In this document: in pieces, positions 52,349 to 61,115 of the stretch
How the letters are laid out: every line of letters starts with the position of its first letter
How positions within the stretch are numbered: the stretch's first letter is position 1
Source: Nannocystis sp.
GTDB taxonomy: Bacteria; Myxococcota_A; Polyangia; Nannocystales; Nannocystaceae
Length of the DNA: 64,000 nt
Assembly (NCBI RefSeq): GCF_016714285.1
Contig: NZ_JADJNN010000001.1
Coordinates: 868,001-932,000 of the forward strand
Reading direction: 5' to 3'
Program-made: the position numbers and the translations under genes
Notes under the pieces: model-generated
The model's input: the letters and a program-made list of their open reading frames with translations, nothing else
Told to the model about the DNA's origin: nothing
Databases searched by the model: none

Positions 52349-53746
52349 ATGTCGTACTCCCCGCGCCGCAGCATGCTCCTCGCCCTCGCCCTCAGCGCTT
52401 GCGGAGACTCCGGCAGCGACAGCGCGACCGACTCCGCGACCACGAGTCCCGGCCCCACCTCGGCCTCGATCACCGCCTCCGCCAGCATCACCGCGACCGC
52501 CTCCGCCAGCGCCACCGACACGCCCCCGACCTCGAGCGACAGCGGCAGCGACAGCGCCTCGCAGACCGGCACCAGCGCGCCGACCAGTGAGGTCAGCGCG
52601 AGCAGCGGTGACGGCCCCAAGTTCGACCTCGGCGTCACCCCCGACGCGGGCATGGGCGGCTGCGGCGACGGCGACGGCAAGCCGAAGTTTAGCAACATCT
52701 GGATCTCCAACTCGCCCGAGGGCACGGTCTCGAAGGTCAACACCTTCACCGGTGTCGAGGAGGGCCGCTACCGGGCTGGGCCGGGCACGCCCGACCCGTC
52801 GCGCACCTCGGTCAACCTGCTCGGCGACGCCGCGGTGGTCGATCGCAACGGCGGCATCATGAAGGTCGCGGCCCAGCAGAAGGACTGCGTCGACCTCAAC
52901 GCCAACGGCATGATCGACACCTCCAACGGCCCCGGCAACGTGCTCCCGTGGGGCAGCGACGAGTGCGTGCTGTGGCACCACCCGCTGCCCTCGAACGGCG
53001 TCCGTGGCCCGCGTCCGGTCGCGTGGGAGGGCTTCTACGACGAAAAGACCTGCACCGGCTCCTCCGATCGCGTGTGGGTCGGCCACTACGATCAGGTCGC
53101 CAACACCGGCCACTTCTTCCGCCTCGACGGCAAGACCGGCGCCACCCTCGACATGGTCGACGTGAGCCCGTGGTCGGGCCAGACCTACGGCCCCTACGGC
53201 GGCGCCGTCAACAAGGAGGGCGACTTCTGGGTCCTCGGCTGGAACACCGGCCCGCTGATCCGGATCCACCACGACACCCTGCAGGTCGACCAGTGGCCGA
53301 CCCCGCCCGGCGCCTTCGTCTACGGCTTCGCGGTCGACAAGAACGGCGACCCCTGGGCCGCCGGCAGCAGCCAGTACCACCACTTCAGCGTCCAGACCCA
53401 GAGCTGGCAGAGCTTCAACGTCGGCAGCAGCATGCGCGGCCTCCAGGTCGACAAGGCCGGCCACGTGTGGATCGCCGAGGACGGCCCCTGCGGCGTGCAC
53501 AAGATCGACGCCGTCAGCGGCAACGTGCTCACCTCCTTCGCCATCCCGGGCTGCGCCCAGCCGGTCGGCGTCTCGATCGACGTCGAGGGCTTCGTGTGGG
53601 TCGTCGATCAGAGCGCCAACGCGGCCTTCAAGATCCAGCCCGACGGCCCGACCCTCGCGCTCACCGTCAACGGCCTGGTCGGCCCCTACACCTACAGCGA
53701 CATGACCGGCGCCGGCCTCGACCTCGTCGTCAATCCGCCGGGCTGA
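52349..53746 (+). CDS. Beta-propeller lipoprotein (NHL/streptogramin-lyase-like)
   Basis: 465 residues from the ATG at 52349. The lipoprotein signal MLLALALSAC has a lipobox, followed by ~80 residues of Ser/Thr-rich linker. The propeller shows repeated blades (IWISNSPEGTVSKVNTFTG, GHFFRLDGKTGATLDMVDV, FAVDKNGDPWAAGSSQYHHF, LQVDKAGHVWIAEDGPCGV, VSIDVEGFVWVVDQSANAAF), as in NHL and virginiamycin B lyase families. No catalytic residue can be assigned. It is probably anchored to the outer membrane. Confidence 0.75.
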   Translation: MSYSPRRSMLLALALSACGDSGSDSATDSATTSPGPTSASITASASITATASASATDTPPTSSDSGSDSASQTGTSAPTSEVSASSGDGPKFDLGVTPDAGMGGCGDGDGKPKFSNIWISNSPEGTVSKVNTFTGVEEGRYRAGPGTPDPSRTSVNLLGDAAVVDRNGGIMKVAAQQKDCVDLNANGMIDTSNGPGNVLPWGSDECVLWHHPLPSNGVRGPRPVAWEGFYDEKTCTGSSDRVWVGHYDQVANTGHFFRLDGKTGATLDMVDVSPWSGQTYGPYGGAVNKEGDFWVLGWNTGPLIRIHHDTLQVDQWPTPPGAFVYGFAVDKNGDPWAAGSSQYHHFSVQTQSWQSFNVGSSMRGLQVDKAGHVWIAEDGPCGVHKIDAVSGNVLTSFAIPGCAQPVGVSIDVEGFVWVVDQSANAAFKIQPDGPTLALTVNGLVGPYTYSDMTGAGLDLVVNPPG

Positions 53747-53893
53747 CGCCGACTGCCGTCACGAACTCAAGCGCCTCGCCGCAGGCAGGGCGCCGAGAAA
53801 TCTTCGCAAGCTGGCCCACAGTTTCCGGCCCGCTTGTGGACGAGACTCACCCCGCCGACCGCGCCGTCTGACGTCCCCAGCGGCGCATCGGGG

Positions 53894-53899
53894 TAAGCT
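53894..53899 (+). promoter_or_regulatory. -10-like hexamer TAAGCT
   Basis: Ends 12 nt before the GTG of the large kinase gene. Confidence 0.35.
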
Positions 53900-53911
53900 C
53901 CTCGCCCTTAG

Positions 53912-56900
53912 GTGCCCCTCGCCCTCCCCCACGCGTTCGGCCGCTACACCCTGACCCAGCGCATCGGCGAGGGCGGGATGGCCGAGGTGTACCTCGCCCA
54001 GGTGACCGTCGCCGAGGGCCTGAGCAAGCGCGTCGTCATCAAGAAGATCCGCAAGGAGCTCGCCGACCAGCCCGAGTTCACGCGCATGTTCGTCGACGAG
54101 GCGAAGATCGCCCTCGGCCTGAACCACGCCAACATCGTCCAGGTCTTCGACTTCGGCCAGGTCCACGGCAGCTTCTACCTGGCGATGGAGCTGATCGAGG
54201 GCGTCGACCTCATGGGCCTGATGCACCGCGTGCACGCCCGCGACGAGCGGATCCCGGTCGTGATCGCCGGCTACATCGCGCACCAGGTCGCGGCCGGCCT
54301 GGCCCACGCGCACCTGCGCCGCGACGACTTCGGCGCGCCGATCGGCATCGTCCACCGCGACATCAGCCCGCACAACATCATGCTCAGCCACGCCGGCACG
54401 GTGAAGATCCTCGACTTCGGCATCGCCCGCACCGCCGCGCGGGCCCGTCAGGACGCCGTCACCCGCACGCACACCGACGACGAGCACACCGACGTCACCA
54501 TCCAGGGCAAGATCGCGTACATGTCGCCCGAGCAGGCGATCGGCGGCCCGCTCGATCAGCGCTCCGACATCTACTCGCTCGGCGTGGTGCTCTACGAGAT
54601 GCTCTCGGGCGAGCTGGTGTTTCGCCACCGCGACCGCCTGGTCGCGCTCGAGCAGGTCCGCACCCGCCCGCTCGCCCCGCTCCGCTCGCTCGTCCCGGAG
54701 CTCCCCGAGGCCCTCGCCGCGGTCGTCGACCGGGCCCTCGCCCGCGAGCCCGACGATCGCTGGGACACCGCCCGCGCCATGCAGTCGGCGCTCGCCGCCT
54801 TCCTCCACCGCGCCGATCCGGTCGTCGACGACGAGGTCCTGAGCGCCTTCGTCGCCCGCTTCGCCGGCGCCACCCCGAGCAGCCCGCCGAGCCACGACGA
54901 CCTGACCCGCGAGATCGAGGGCAGCGAGCTGTCGCAGGTCGTCCCGCTCGCCCGCGAAGAGTCGCTGCGCGTCGTCCTGCTCAAGGCGGCGCTGGTGCCC
55001 GCGCTCACCGGCGAGACCCCGCCGCCGCCGACCCGCCTGCTCGCGCTGGCCCGCGACATCGCCTACAAGCGCGACGCCCAGGTCCACCAGCTCGACGCCG
55101 ACGGCATCCTCCTCGCCTTCGGCACCCTGCTCGACACCGGTGACAGCGACGAGGCCGCGCTGCGCGTCGCCCTGGCCCTGCGCGAGGCCGTCGGCGAGGC
55201 CGCCCCGGGCCACGGCATCGGCGTCGCCCTCGCGGGCCTGCCGCTGCCGCTGCTGCGCGGCAGCCCCGGGCGCGTCGACATCCCCCACGAGGTCGCCCGC
55301 CACCTGCAGCTGGTCGCCAGCCGCAGCATCGACGGCCCCATCATGCTGAGCGGCGACCTCAGCCCGCGCCTGGCTCGCGGCTGGCGCATCGGCCCGCCCG
55401 TCGCCTTCGCCCTCGATCGTATCCGAACCGGCCTTCGGGACATGTCCCTGGAGACAGGTGGTGCGCTCGAGCAGGCCGCCCCGCTGCTCGGCCCGGCCGG
55501 CGCCGACGAGCGCATGCCGGCCGCGACCGGCCGCGGCGCGCTGGTCGGTCGCGAGCTCGAGCAGAAGGCCCTGCGCGACGCCTTCGCCGAGGCGATCCGG
55601 ACCCGCAGCTCGCGCGCCCTGCTGGTCGTCGGCGGCGCCGGCATCGGCAAGCGCGCCCTCGTCGACCGCTTCGTCGCCAGCCTCCCGCGCGGCGCTTGCT
55701 TCGTGCTCCGCGGCAGCGGGCAGTGGCGGCGGCGCAACGTCCCGCTCGGCGTGTTCCTCGAGCTCCTGCGCGACTTCTTCGCCGCCCCGCGCGGGGCCAC
55801 CGCGCACGAGCTCGAGGCCCAGCTGCAGAGCCTCGAGGTCGCCGGCGCCGCGTCGCTGGCCCCGGGCCTCGCCGCCGCCCTCGACCCGGACAGCATCACC
55901 GCCGCGGGGATGGGGCACGGCGAGCTCGACCCGCTCGAGCGCCGCGATCGCCTGTGGCAGCTGGTCCGCCGCCTGATCCACGCGCTGGCCCAGCGTCGCC
56001 CGGTGCTCATCGTCCTCGACAACCTCCACTTCCTCGACGAGCACAGCCACACCCTCCTGCTCGAGTGGCTGCACCGCCCGCACGGCCTGCCGCTGCTCGG
56101 CCTGTGCACCGCCCGCCCGGGCCCGCGCGCCGAGGCCACCCGCGCCGTCGCGGGCGTCCACACCGTCGAGCTGCGCGAGCTCGACGAGCAGGCCCGCCGC
56201 GAGCTGGTCCTGCGCCGCTTCGAGGACCCCGAGGACGCCGAGCCGATCGCCGCCGCGATCCTCGCGCGCACCGGCGGCCACCCGCTGTTCATCGAGGAGA
56301 CCCTCGCCGATCTGCTGCGCCGCGGCATCGTCGGCTGGAACCCCAGCGGCCGCCAGCTGCAGCTGCGCCAGCGCAACCCCAGCATCGAACTCCCGCCCAG
56401 CATCGAGGCGGCCCTGCGCGCCCGCCTCGACGCCCTCGCGCCCGAACAGCGGGCCATCGTCGACGCCGCCGCCGTGCTCGGCCAGAGCTTCCGCGTCGAC
56501 GAGCTCGCCACCCTCGCCGGCAGCGAGCCCGCGACGCTCGATCGAACCCTCGCCAGCCTCGTCGAGCTCGGCATGTTCATCGCGGTGCCCGGCGCCCGCT
56601 CGCCGAGCACGCGCTTCGCCACGGTCAGCCAGCACGAGGTCGTCAAGCAGAGCCTCGCCCCGGCCGCCGCCGAGGCGCTGCACCGCGAGGCCGCCGCGAT
56701 CAAGCTCGCCCGCCCCGACTACCGCCCCGGCCGCGACGACGGCCCGATCGCCGATCACCTCGTCCTCGCCGGCGCGCCCGCCGAGGCGATCGACCCGGCC
56801 ATGCGCGCCGCCCGGGCCGCCCGCGACGTCGCCGGCAACGTCGAGGCCTATTACTACTGGTCGCTCGCGCTGCGGGCGATCGGCGGCAACGACCCGCGCC

Positions 56901-58201
56901 CCGACCCGCGCCCCGACCCGCGCCACTGGGAGGCCCTGCTCGCGCGCGAGGCGATCCTTCAGGTCTGGGGTCAGCGCCGGGCCCAGGGCGCCGACATCCG
57001 CCAGATCCTGCAGGCCGCCCGCCACAGCCCCGAGCGCGAGGTCGTGGCCCTCGGTCGCCTCCTCCGCTTCTATCTCGAGTGCGGCCGGATCCAGCGCGCC
57101 GAGCAGCTCTACCCCCGCGTCGCCCACGAGACCGAGGCCCTGCCGCTGCACGAGTCCGCCGCGCCGCGCCGCGCCGAACTCGGTGAACTCGGCTGCGAGC
57201 TGATGACCCGCCTCGGGCGCCTCGAGGAGGCCGAGGCCCTCGCCCGCGCCGCCCTCGAGCACTGTCCGCCGGGCCCCCGCGGCGTGCTCCAGCGCTGCCG
57301 CCTGCACGCCGGCATCGGCCGGGTCCAGCTCGCGCGCGGCCGCCTCGCCGAGGCCGGCGCCAGCTTCGAGGCCACGCTCGCGCTGGCCCGCGCCGCGGGT
57401 CACCGGCGGGCCGAGGCCGAGGCGCAGAACAGCCTCGGCGAGGTCGTCGGTCTAAACGCCCGCTACCAGGAGGCCGTCGACCACTTCCAGGCCGCCCTGC
57501 AGATCGACCGCGACCTCGGCGACCGCGCGGCCACCGGGATCAAGCTCGCCAACCTCGGCATCGCCTACACCGCGATCGGCGTGTACCGCCGCGCCGAACG
57601 CCACCTGCGCAAGGCCCTCGAGCTGCACGTCGCCACCGGTCACCCCGGACTGCTCACCGAGGTCGTGCTCCACCTCGGCGAAATCTCGGCCGAGCTCGCG
57701 GCCGGCCGCGACGACCTCGCCGCCGCCCGTTCGCTGCTCGAGCAGGCCGCGAGCATGGCCGCCGACCGCGGCGACCTGCGCACCGAGCTGCGGGCACGCG
57801 CTCGCCTGGCCCGCTGCATGCTCGACGTCGGCGACCCCGGCGAGGCCCGCAGCCTCGCCGAGCAGGTGCTCGCCCGCGGCCGCGAGCACGGCCTGCGCAG
57901 CGCCCAGACCCGGGCCCTGCACGTGCTCTCGCGGCTCGCCGAGGCCGAGGGTGACGCCCGCCGGGCCATCGCCCTCGAGGACGAGGCCGTCGCCCTGGTC
58001 CACGCCGGCGCCGCTCCGCTCGACGGCGTCCTCTCGATCCACCACCTCGGCCGGCTTACGGGTCGCAGCGAGCTCCTGACCGAGGCCGCCGCCCGCGTGA
58101 GCGCCCGCCTCGCCGACCTCCGCGACCCCGAGCTGCGCCGCGGTTACCTCGCCCAGCCGCGCGTCCAGGCGATCCTCGCCGACGCCGGGCCAGCGCCCTG
58201 A
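53912..58201 (+). CDS. Ser/Thr kinase with cyclase-like, AAA ATPase and TPR domains
   Basis: 1,429 residues. Kinase motifs: GEGGMAEVYLA (about residue 18), HRDISPHNIM (about 148), DFGIA and AYMSPEQ. Residues about 365-500 (HQLDADGILLAFGTLLDTGDSDEAAL and following) look like a degenerate class III adenylate cyclase domain. An ATPase module follows with GGAGIGKRALVDRF (about 575) and LIVLDNLHFLDEHS. The C-terminal ~370 residues are TPR repeats (YQEAVDHFQAALQIDRDLGD, YRRAERHLRKALELH). Multi-input signalling proteins of this kind are typical of myxobacteria. A TGTCC-CTGG-AGACA repeat is embedded (RDMSLETGG). Confidence 0.85.
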   Translation: MPLALPHAFGRYTLTQRIGEGGMAEVYLAQVTVAEGLSKRVVIKKIRKELADQPEFTRMFVDEAKIALGLNHANIVQVFDFGQVHGSFYLAMELIEGVDLMGLMHRVHARDERIPVVIAGYIAHQVAAGLAHAHLRRDDFGAPIGIVHRDISPHNIMLSHAGTVKILDFGIARTAARARQDAVTRTHTDDEHTDVTIQGKIAYMSPEQAIGGPLDQRSDIYSLGVVLYEMLSGELVFRHRDRLVALEQVRTRPLAPLRSLVPELPEALAAVVDRALAREPDDRWDTARAMQSALAAFLHRADPVVDDEVLSAFVARFAGATPSSPPSHDDLTREIEGSELSQVVPLAREESLRVVLLKAALVPALTGETPPPPTRLLALARDIAYKRDAQVHQLDADGILLAFGTLLDTGDSDEAALRVALALREAVGEAAPGHGIGVALAGLPLPLLRGSPGRVDIPHEVARHLQLVASRSIDGPIMLSGDLSPRLARGWRIGPPVAFALDRIRTGLRDMSLETGGALEQAAPLLGPAGADERMPAATGRGALVGRELEQKALRDAFAEAIRTRSSRALLVVGGAGIGKRALVDRFVASLPRGACFVLRGSGQWRRRNVPLGVFLELLRDFFAAPRGATAHELEAQLQSLEVAGAASLAPGLAAALDPDSITAAGMGHGELDPLERRDRLWQLVRRLIHALAQRRPVLIVLDNLHFLDEHSHTLLLEWLHRPHGLPLLGLCTARPGPRAEATRAVAGVHTVELRELDEQARRELVLRRFEDPEDAEPIAAAILARTGGHPLFIEETLADLLRRGIVGWNPSGRQLQLRQRNPSIELPPSIEAALRARLDALAPEQRAIVDAAAVLGQSFRVDELATLAGSEPATLDRTLASLVELGMFIAVPGARSPSTRFATVSQHEVVKQSLAPAAAEALHREAAAIKLARPDYRPGRDDGPIADHLVLAGAPAEAIDPAMRAARAARDVAGNVEAYYYWSLALRAIGGNDPRPDPRPDPRHWEALLAREAILQVWGQRRAQGADIRQILQAARHSPEREVVALGRLLRFYLECGRIQRAEQLYPRVAHETEALPLHESAAPRRAELGELGCELMTRLGRLEEAEALARAALEHCPPGPRGVLQRCRLHAGIGRVQLARGRLAEAGASFEATLALARAAGHRRAEAEAQNSLGEVVGLNARYQEAVDHFQAALQIDRDLGDRAATGIKLANLGIAYTAIGVYRRAERHLRKALELHVATGHPGLLTEVVLHLGEISAELAAGRDDLAAARSLLEQAASMAADRGDLRTELRARARLARCMLDVGDPGEARSLAEQVLARGREHGLRSAQTRALHVLSRLAEAEGDARRAIALEDEAVALVHAGAAPLDGVLSIHHLGRLTGRSELLTEAAARVSARLADLRDPELRRGYLAQPRVQAILADAGPAP
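55443..55456. repeat. TGTCC-CTGG-AGACA core inside the large kinase gene
   Basis: Extended as GGACA|TGTCC at its left side. Encodes DMSLETG at the boundary between the cyclase-like and ATPase domains. Confidence 0.65.
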
Positions 58202-58395
58202 GGCGCTCGCACGACGCGCCACGCGGCCCCAGAGCGGGAGGCATGGTCGGCGAGGAACAGCGAGCCAGCGCCCTGAGAGGCGCCGCCCGCGTACGCCCCC
58301 TGCCCCGCCCGCGAGCGACCCCTCGCTCGCTCCAGCGTCCGGCGCCGCACTGCGCCCCCGGGCTGTCTGCGGGCAAACCGGGTATGCTGGCGGCC
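58202..58395 (+). other. Intergenic region without a recognised gene
   Basis: GC-rich gap before the lipoprotein gene. It holds CGCTCGCTCCAGCGTCC-type inverted fragments but no clear palindrome of the TGTCC family. A longer in-frame start at 58243 exists but lacks a signal peptide. Confidence 0.4.
58383..58388 (+). promoter_or_regulatory. -10-like hexamer TATGCT
   Basis: Ends 7 nt before the GTG at 58396 and supports that start. GGTATGCTGGCGGCC resembles the pepP element. Confidence 0.5.
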
Positions 58396-58989
58396 GTGTC
58401 ACGCCTCGCCCTCGTCGCTCGCATGCTGGTGCTCGTCCTCGGCGGCGTCCCGCTCGCGCTGACGACCGCGTGTCTGCCTCAGGGCGAGCTCGCGGCCGCC
58501 GACGGCAGCCGCCGCATGGTCGCCCGCGATCCGCAGACGGGCCTCTCGATCGTCCTCACCAGCGGCGCCTGGGACGGCAGCCCGGCGAACCTCGACAGCG
58601 AGCTCACCGTGCTCCACGCCCTGGTCGCCAACATGGGCAGCACGCCCGTGCGCCTGGCCCCCGGCGACCTCGAGCTCCGCGACGAGCGCGGCTTCCGGCG
58701 CCAGCTGCTCGACGCCGGCGGCAGCTTCGTCCTCAGCGGCGAGACCGACCGCGGCTACCACCCCGGCCGCGACCTCGACTACGGCCGCCTCGAGTGGAAC
58801 GGCGGCGACGTCAACGCCCTCGCGCTCCCGTGGGGCGTGCTCGCCCCCGGCACCCAGATGCGCGGCTACCTCTACTTCCGCCGCCTCGACCACGCCAACG
58901 CCGCCACCCTCACCTGGCACTTCTTCAGCGACAAGAACCAGCCGCTGGTCGACCTGGCCTTCGACTTCTTCGTCGCGCGCGCCCGCTGA
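58396..58989 (+). CDS. Lipoprotein, unknown
   Basis: 197 residues from a GTG. The signal VLVLGGVPLALTTAC has a lipobox. The mature domain has a beta-sandwich pattern: RDPQTGLSIVLTSGAWDGSP, LTVLHALVANMGSTPVRLAPGDLELRDERG, GVLAPGTQMRGYLYFRRLDHANAATLTWHF and a C-terminal VDLAFDFFVARAR. It resembles small DUF4352-like immunity/accessory folds, but the match is only by eye. The barrel gene follows 13 bp downstream on the same strand. Confidence 0.65.
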   Translation: MSRLALVARMLVLVLGGVPLALTTACLPQGELAAADGSRRMVARDPQTGLSIVLTSGAWDGSPANLDSELTVLHALVANMGSTPVRLAPGDLELRDERGFRRQLLDAGGSFVLSGETDRGYHPGRDLDYGRLEWNGGDVNALALPWGVLAPGTQMRGYLYFRRLDHANAATLTWHFFSDKNQPLVDLAFDFFVARAR

Positions 58990-59002
58990 GCTCGCCCCCT
59001 CG

Positions 59003-60454
59003 ATGCCGCGGCAGCTCGCACGCCTGGCCCTTGCGACCTGTCCCTACAGACATGTCGCGCGCATGGCCCTTGCGACCTGTCCCTACAGACATGTCGCGCG
59101 CATCTCCGCGGTGGCCCTCGGCGCGCTGTGGCCCGCGCTCGCCGGCGCCAGCAACCCGTGGCTCACCCCGCTGGGCTCCGAGGCGGCGATGTCGGGCGGC
59201 GCAGTGGCGGCGATGGGCCGCGACACCGGTATGGCCTACTACAACCCGGCCGGCCTCGGCGCCAACACGCGGGTCCAGTTCAACATGTCGAGCACCATGG
59301 CGGTGCTGCGCTTTCGTACGATCCCGAACGCCTTCCGCGTCGACCTGCCGGGCGGCGACAGCCAGTCGGCCCAGCTCTCCAACGTCCAGCCGCTGATCCT
59401 CTCCACCTCGACCGTGTACGCCCGCCACATCGGCCGCGGCGTCACCATCGGCGCCGGCCACTTCGCCAGCAACTACGACTTCTACGACTACACCGGCGTG
59501 CTCAAGGACGACCACAACCAGTCCGGCCTCAACTACCGCGCGCGCGTGCAGGTCGACGGCTGGAGCACGCGGCACCACTTCGGTCCGACCGTCGGCTGGC
59601 AGATCACGCCGCGCCTGCGCCTCGGCATGTCGCTGTTCCTCACCTACGAGTGGCGCCGCGACGAGGGCCGGATCTGGCTGCAGGCCGGACCGAGCCCGCA
59701 GCAGATCAGCCAGAATTTCATCGTCGGCGACATCGACCTCAAGCGCTCCACCTACGCCGGCGAGGCGGTGTTCGGCCTGCAGTGGGAGTTCGCCCGCCGC
59801 TGGACCGTGGCCCTCGTGGTCCGCACCCCGCGGATCGCCGCCTACGAGCGCGCGCGCAAGTACTCGCTCACCACCGGCGCCATCGTCCGCGCCGACAAGG
59901 GCACCGCCGCCCTGTTCGACTACAACGACGACCCCGGCGCGGCCCGCCGCGGCCGCATCGCCCCGATGCAGGTCGTGCTCGGCCTCGGCTACGCCTTCTC
60001 GCGCGGCCGCGGCTGGATCAGCGCCGAGGCCGACTACACCCCCGCCCTGCGCCTGCCGCACAACAGCGTCGACCTGCGCCACAACGTCAACGCCCGCCTC
60101 GGCGCCCGGCTCCGCCTCAACGAGGCCGTGGTGGTCGGACTCGGCCTGTTCACCGACCGCACCAACGAGACCGCGATCAGCGACTTCCCGCAGTTCCACA
60201 TCGACTACTACGGCGGCTCGGGCGGCGCCGAGCTGCGCCGCCCCTTCACCCTCGGCAAGACCGAGCGCGCCAAGGACATCGTCTTCGTCACCGGGGTCGC
60301 GTTCCGCTACGCCTTCGGCACCGGCGCCAGCGGTGCGGTGCGCTTCGACCTGAGCGAGGCCGACAAGCAGCGCCTCTCTTACAGCATTGGCGAGGTCCAC
60401 CCGGTCCAGTTCCACGTGTGGAGCGGTCACCTCGGCGCCGGGCTCTATTTCTAG
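59003..60454 (+). CDS. FadL/OmpP1-type outer-membrane protein with duplicated signal-peptide segment
   Basis: 483 residues. The mature region shows the OmpP1/FadL opening GSEAAMSGGAVAAMGRDTGMAYYNPAGLGANTRVQFNMS and regular amphipathic strands, ending in GHLGAGLYF with a terminal Phe. It probably transports hydrophobic molecules. The N-terminus contains a 13-residue segment encoded twice (LALATCPYRHVAR, then MALATCPYRHVAR) by an exact 39-bp duplication that contains TGTCC-CTAC-AGACA. Only the second copy leads into the hydrophobic signal (ISAVALGALWPALAGA), so the true start may be internal. Confidence 0.8.
   Translation: MPRQLARLALATCPYRHVARMALATCPYRHVARISAVALGALWPALAGASNPWLTPLGSEAAMSGGAVAAMGRDTGMAYYNPAGLGANTRVQFNMSSTMAVLRFRTIPNAFRVDLPGGDSQSAQLSNVQPLILSTSTVYARHIGRGVTIGAGHFASNYDFYDYTGVLKDDHNQSGLNYRARVQVDGWSTRHHFGPTVGWQITPRLRLGMSLFLTYEWRRDEGRIWLQAGPSPQQISQNFIVGDIDLKRSTYAGEAVFGLQWEFARRWTVALVVRTPRIAAYERARKYSLTTGAIVRADKGTAALFDYNDDPGAARRGRIAPMQVVLGLGYAFSRGRGWISAEADYTPALRLPHNSVDLRHNVNARLGARLRLNEAVVVGLGLFTDRTNETAISDFPQFHIDYYGGSGGAELRRPFTLGKTERAKDIVFVTGVAFRYAFGTGASGAVRFDLSEADKQRLSYSIGEVHPVQFHVWSGHLGAGLYF
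59024..59101 (+). repeat. 39-bp direct duplication, each copy with TGTCC-CTAC-AGACA
   Basis: Cores at 59039-59052 and 59078-59091. The 39-bp period keeps frame and extends the N-region of the porin signal peptide by 13 residues. Confidence 0.85.
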
Positions 60455-60531
60455 GGGCGCGCTCGCGGGCGCAGCTTTTTACGTCCTCCGTGGCGCCCTC
60501 GTGCGACCCTCGGCGCGGAGGATCGTCCGCC

Positions 60532-61059
60532 ATGAAGAAGTTGCTCGCCGCCTGCACCCTCGCCGTCGCCCTCGCCAGCTCCCAGGCCCACGCGGCCCTC
60601 AACGCCTACCTCACCCTCAAGGGCGCCAAGCAGGGCGTGATCAAGGGCAGCGTCACCCAGAAGGGCCGCGAGGACAAGATCATGGTCATCGCCGTCGACC
60701 ACCTGATCAAGACCCCGCCTGACGGCAAGGAGCAGCACGGCGTCTTCATCATCACCAAGGAGCTCGACAAGTCGACCCCGCTGCTGCGCAAGGCCGCGTC
60801 GTCGGGCGAGAGCCTCGAGTTCGAGCTGCAGTTCTGGACCCCGCAGCTCAACGCCCAGCAGGGCGTCGGCGTCGAGAAGCAGCACTACACCGTCAAGCTG
60901 ACCGGGGCCAAGATCTCCGCGATCAACTTCCGCATGCTCAACAACAAGAACCCCGACACCGTCCGCTACGCCGAGTTCGAGGAGGTCTCGTTCGTCTACG
61001 AGAAGATCGAGTGGACCTGGAACGACGGCGGCATCACGGCCTCCGACACCAACCCGTGA
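60532..61059 (+). CDS. Exported Hcp-family protein with Sec signal peptide
   Basis: 175 residues from the ATG at 60532 with GGAGG about 10 nt upstream. A Sec signal peptide (KKLLAACTLAVALASSQAHA) is followed by an Hcp-like fold: LNAYLTLKGAKQGVIKGSVTQKG, VFIITKELDKSTPLLRKAASSGE, EKQHYTVKLTGAKISAIN and YEKIEWTWNDGG. Hcp proteins normally form the type VI secretion tube and lack signal peptides. No other type VI gene is seen here, so this may be an exported structural protein built on the Hcp fold. It follows the porin by 77 bp. Confidence 0.78.
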   Translation: MKKLLAACTLAVALASSQAHAALNAYLTLKGAKQGVIKGSVTQKGREDKIMVIAVDHLIKTPPDGKEQHGVFIITKELDKSTPLLRKAASSGESLEFELQFWTPQLNAQQGVGVEKQHYTVKLTGAKISAINFRMLNNKNPDTVRYAEFEEVSFVYEKIEWTWNDGGITASDTNP

Positions 61060-61115
61060 TCAACCCCGGCGCGGCGCTCCGCGGTGTCGGCCCGCGCCGA
61101 GCCCGATGAGCAGCA

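Noticed and set aside
53759..57403. Long minus-strand frame opposite the large kinase
   Set aside because: No domain-like sequence; it mirrors the codon pattern of the kinase gene.
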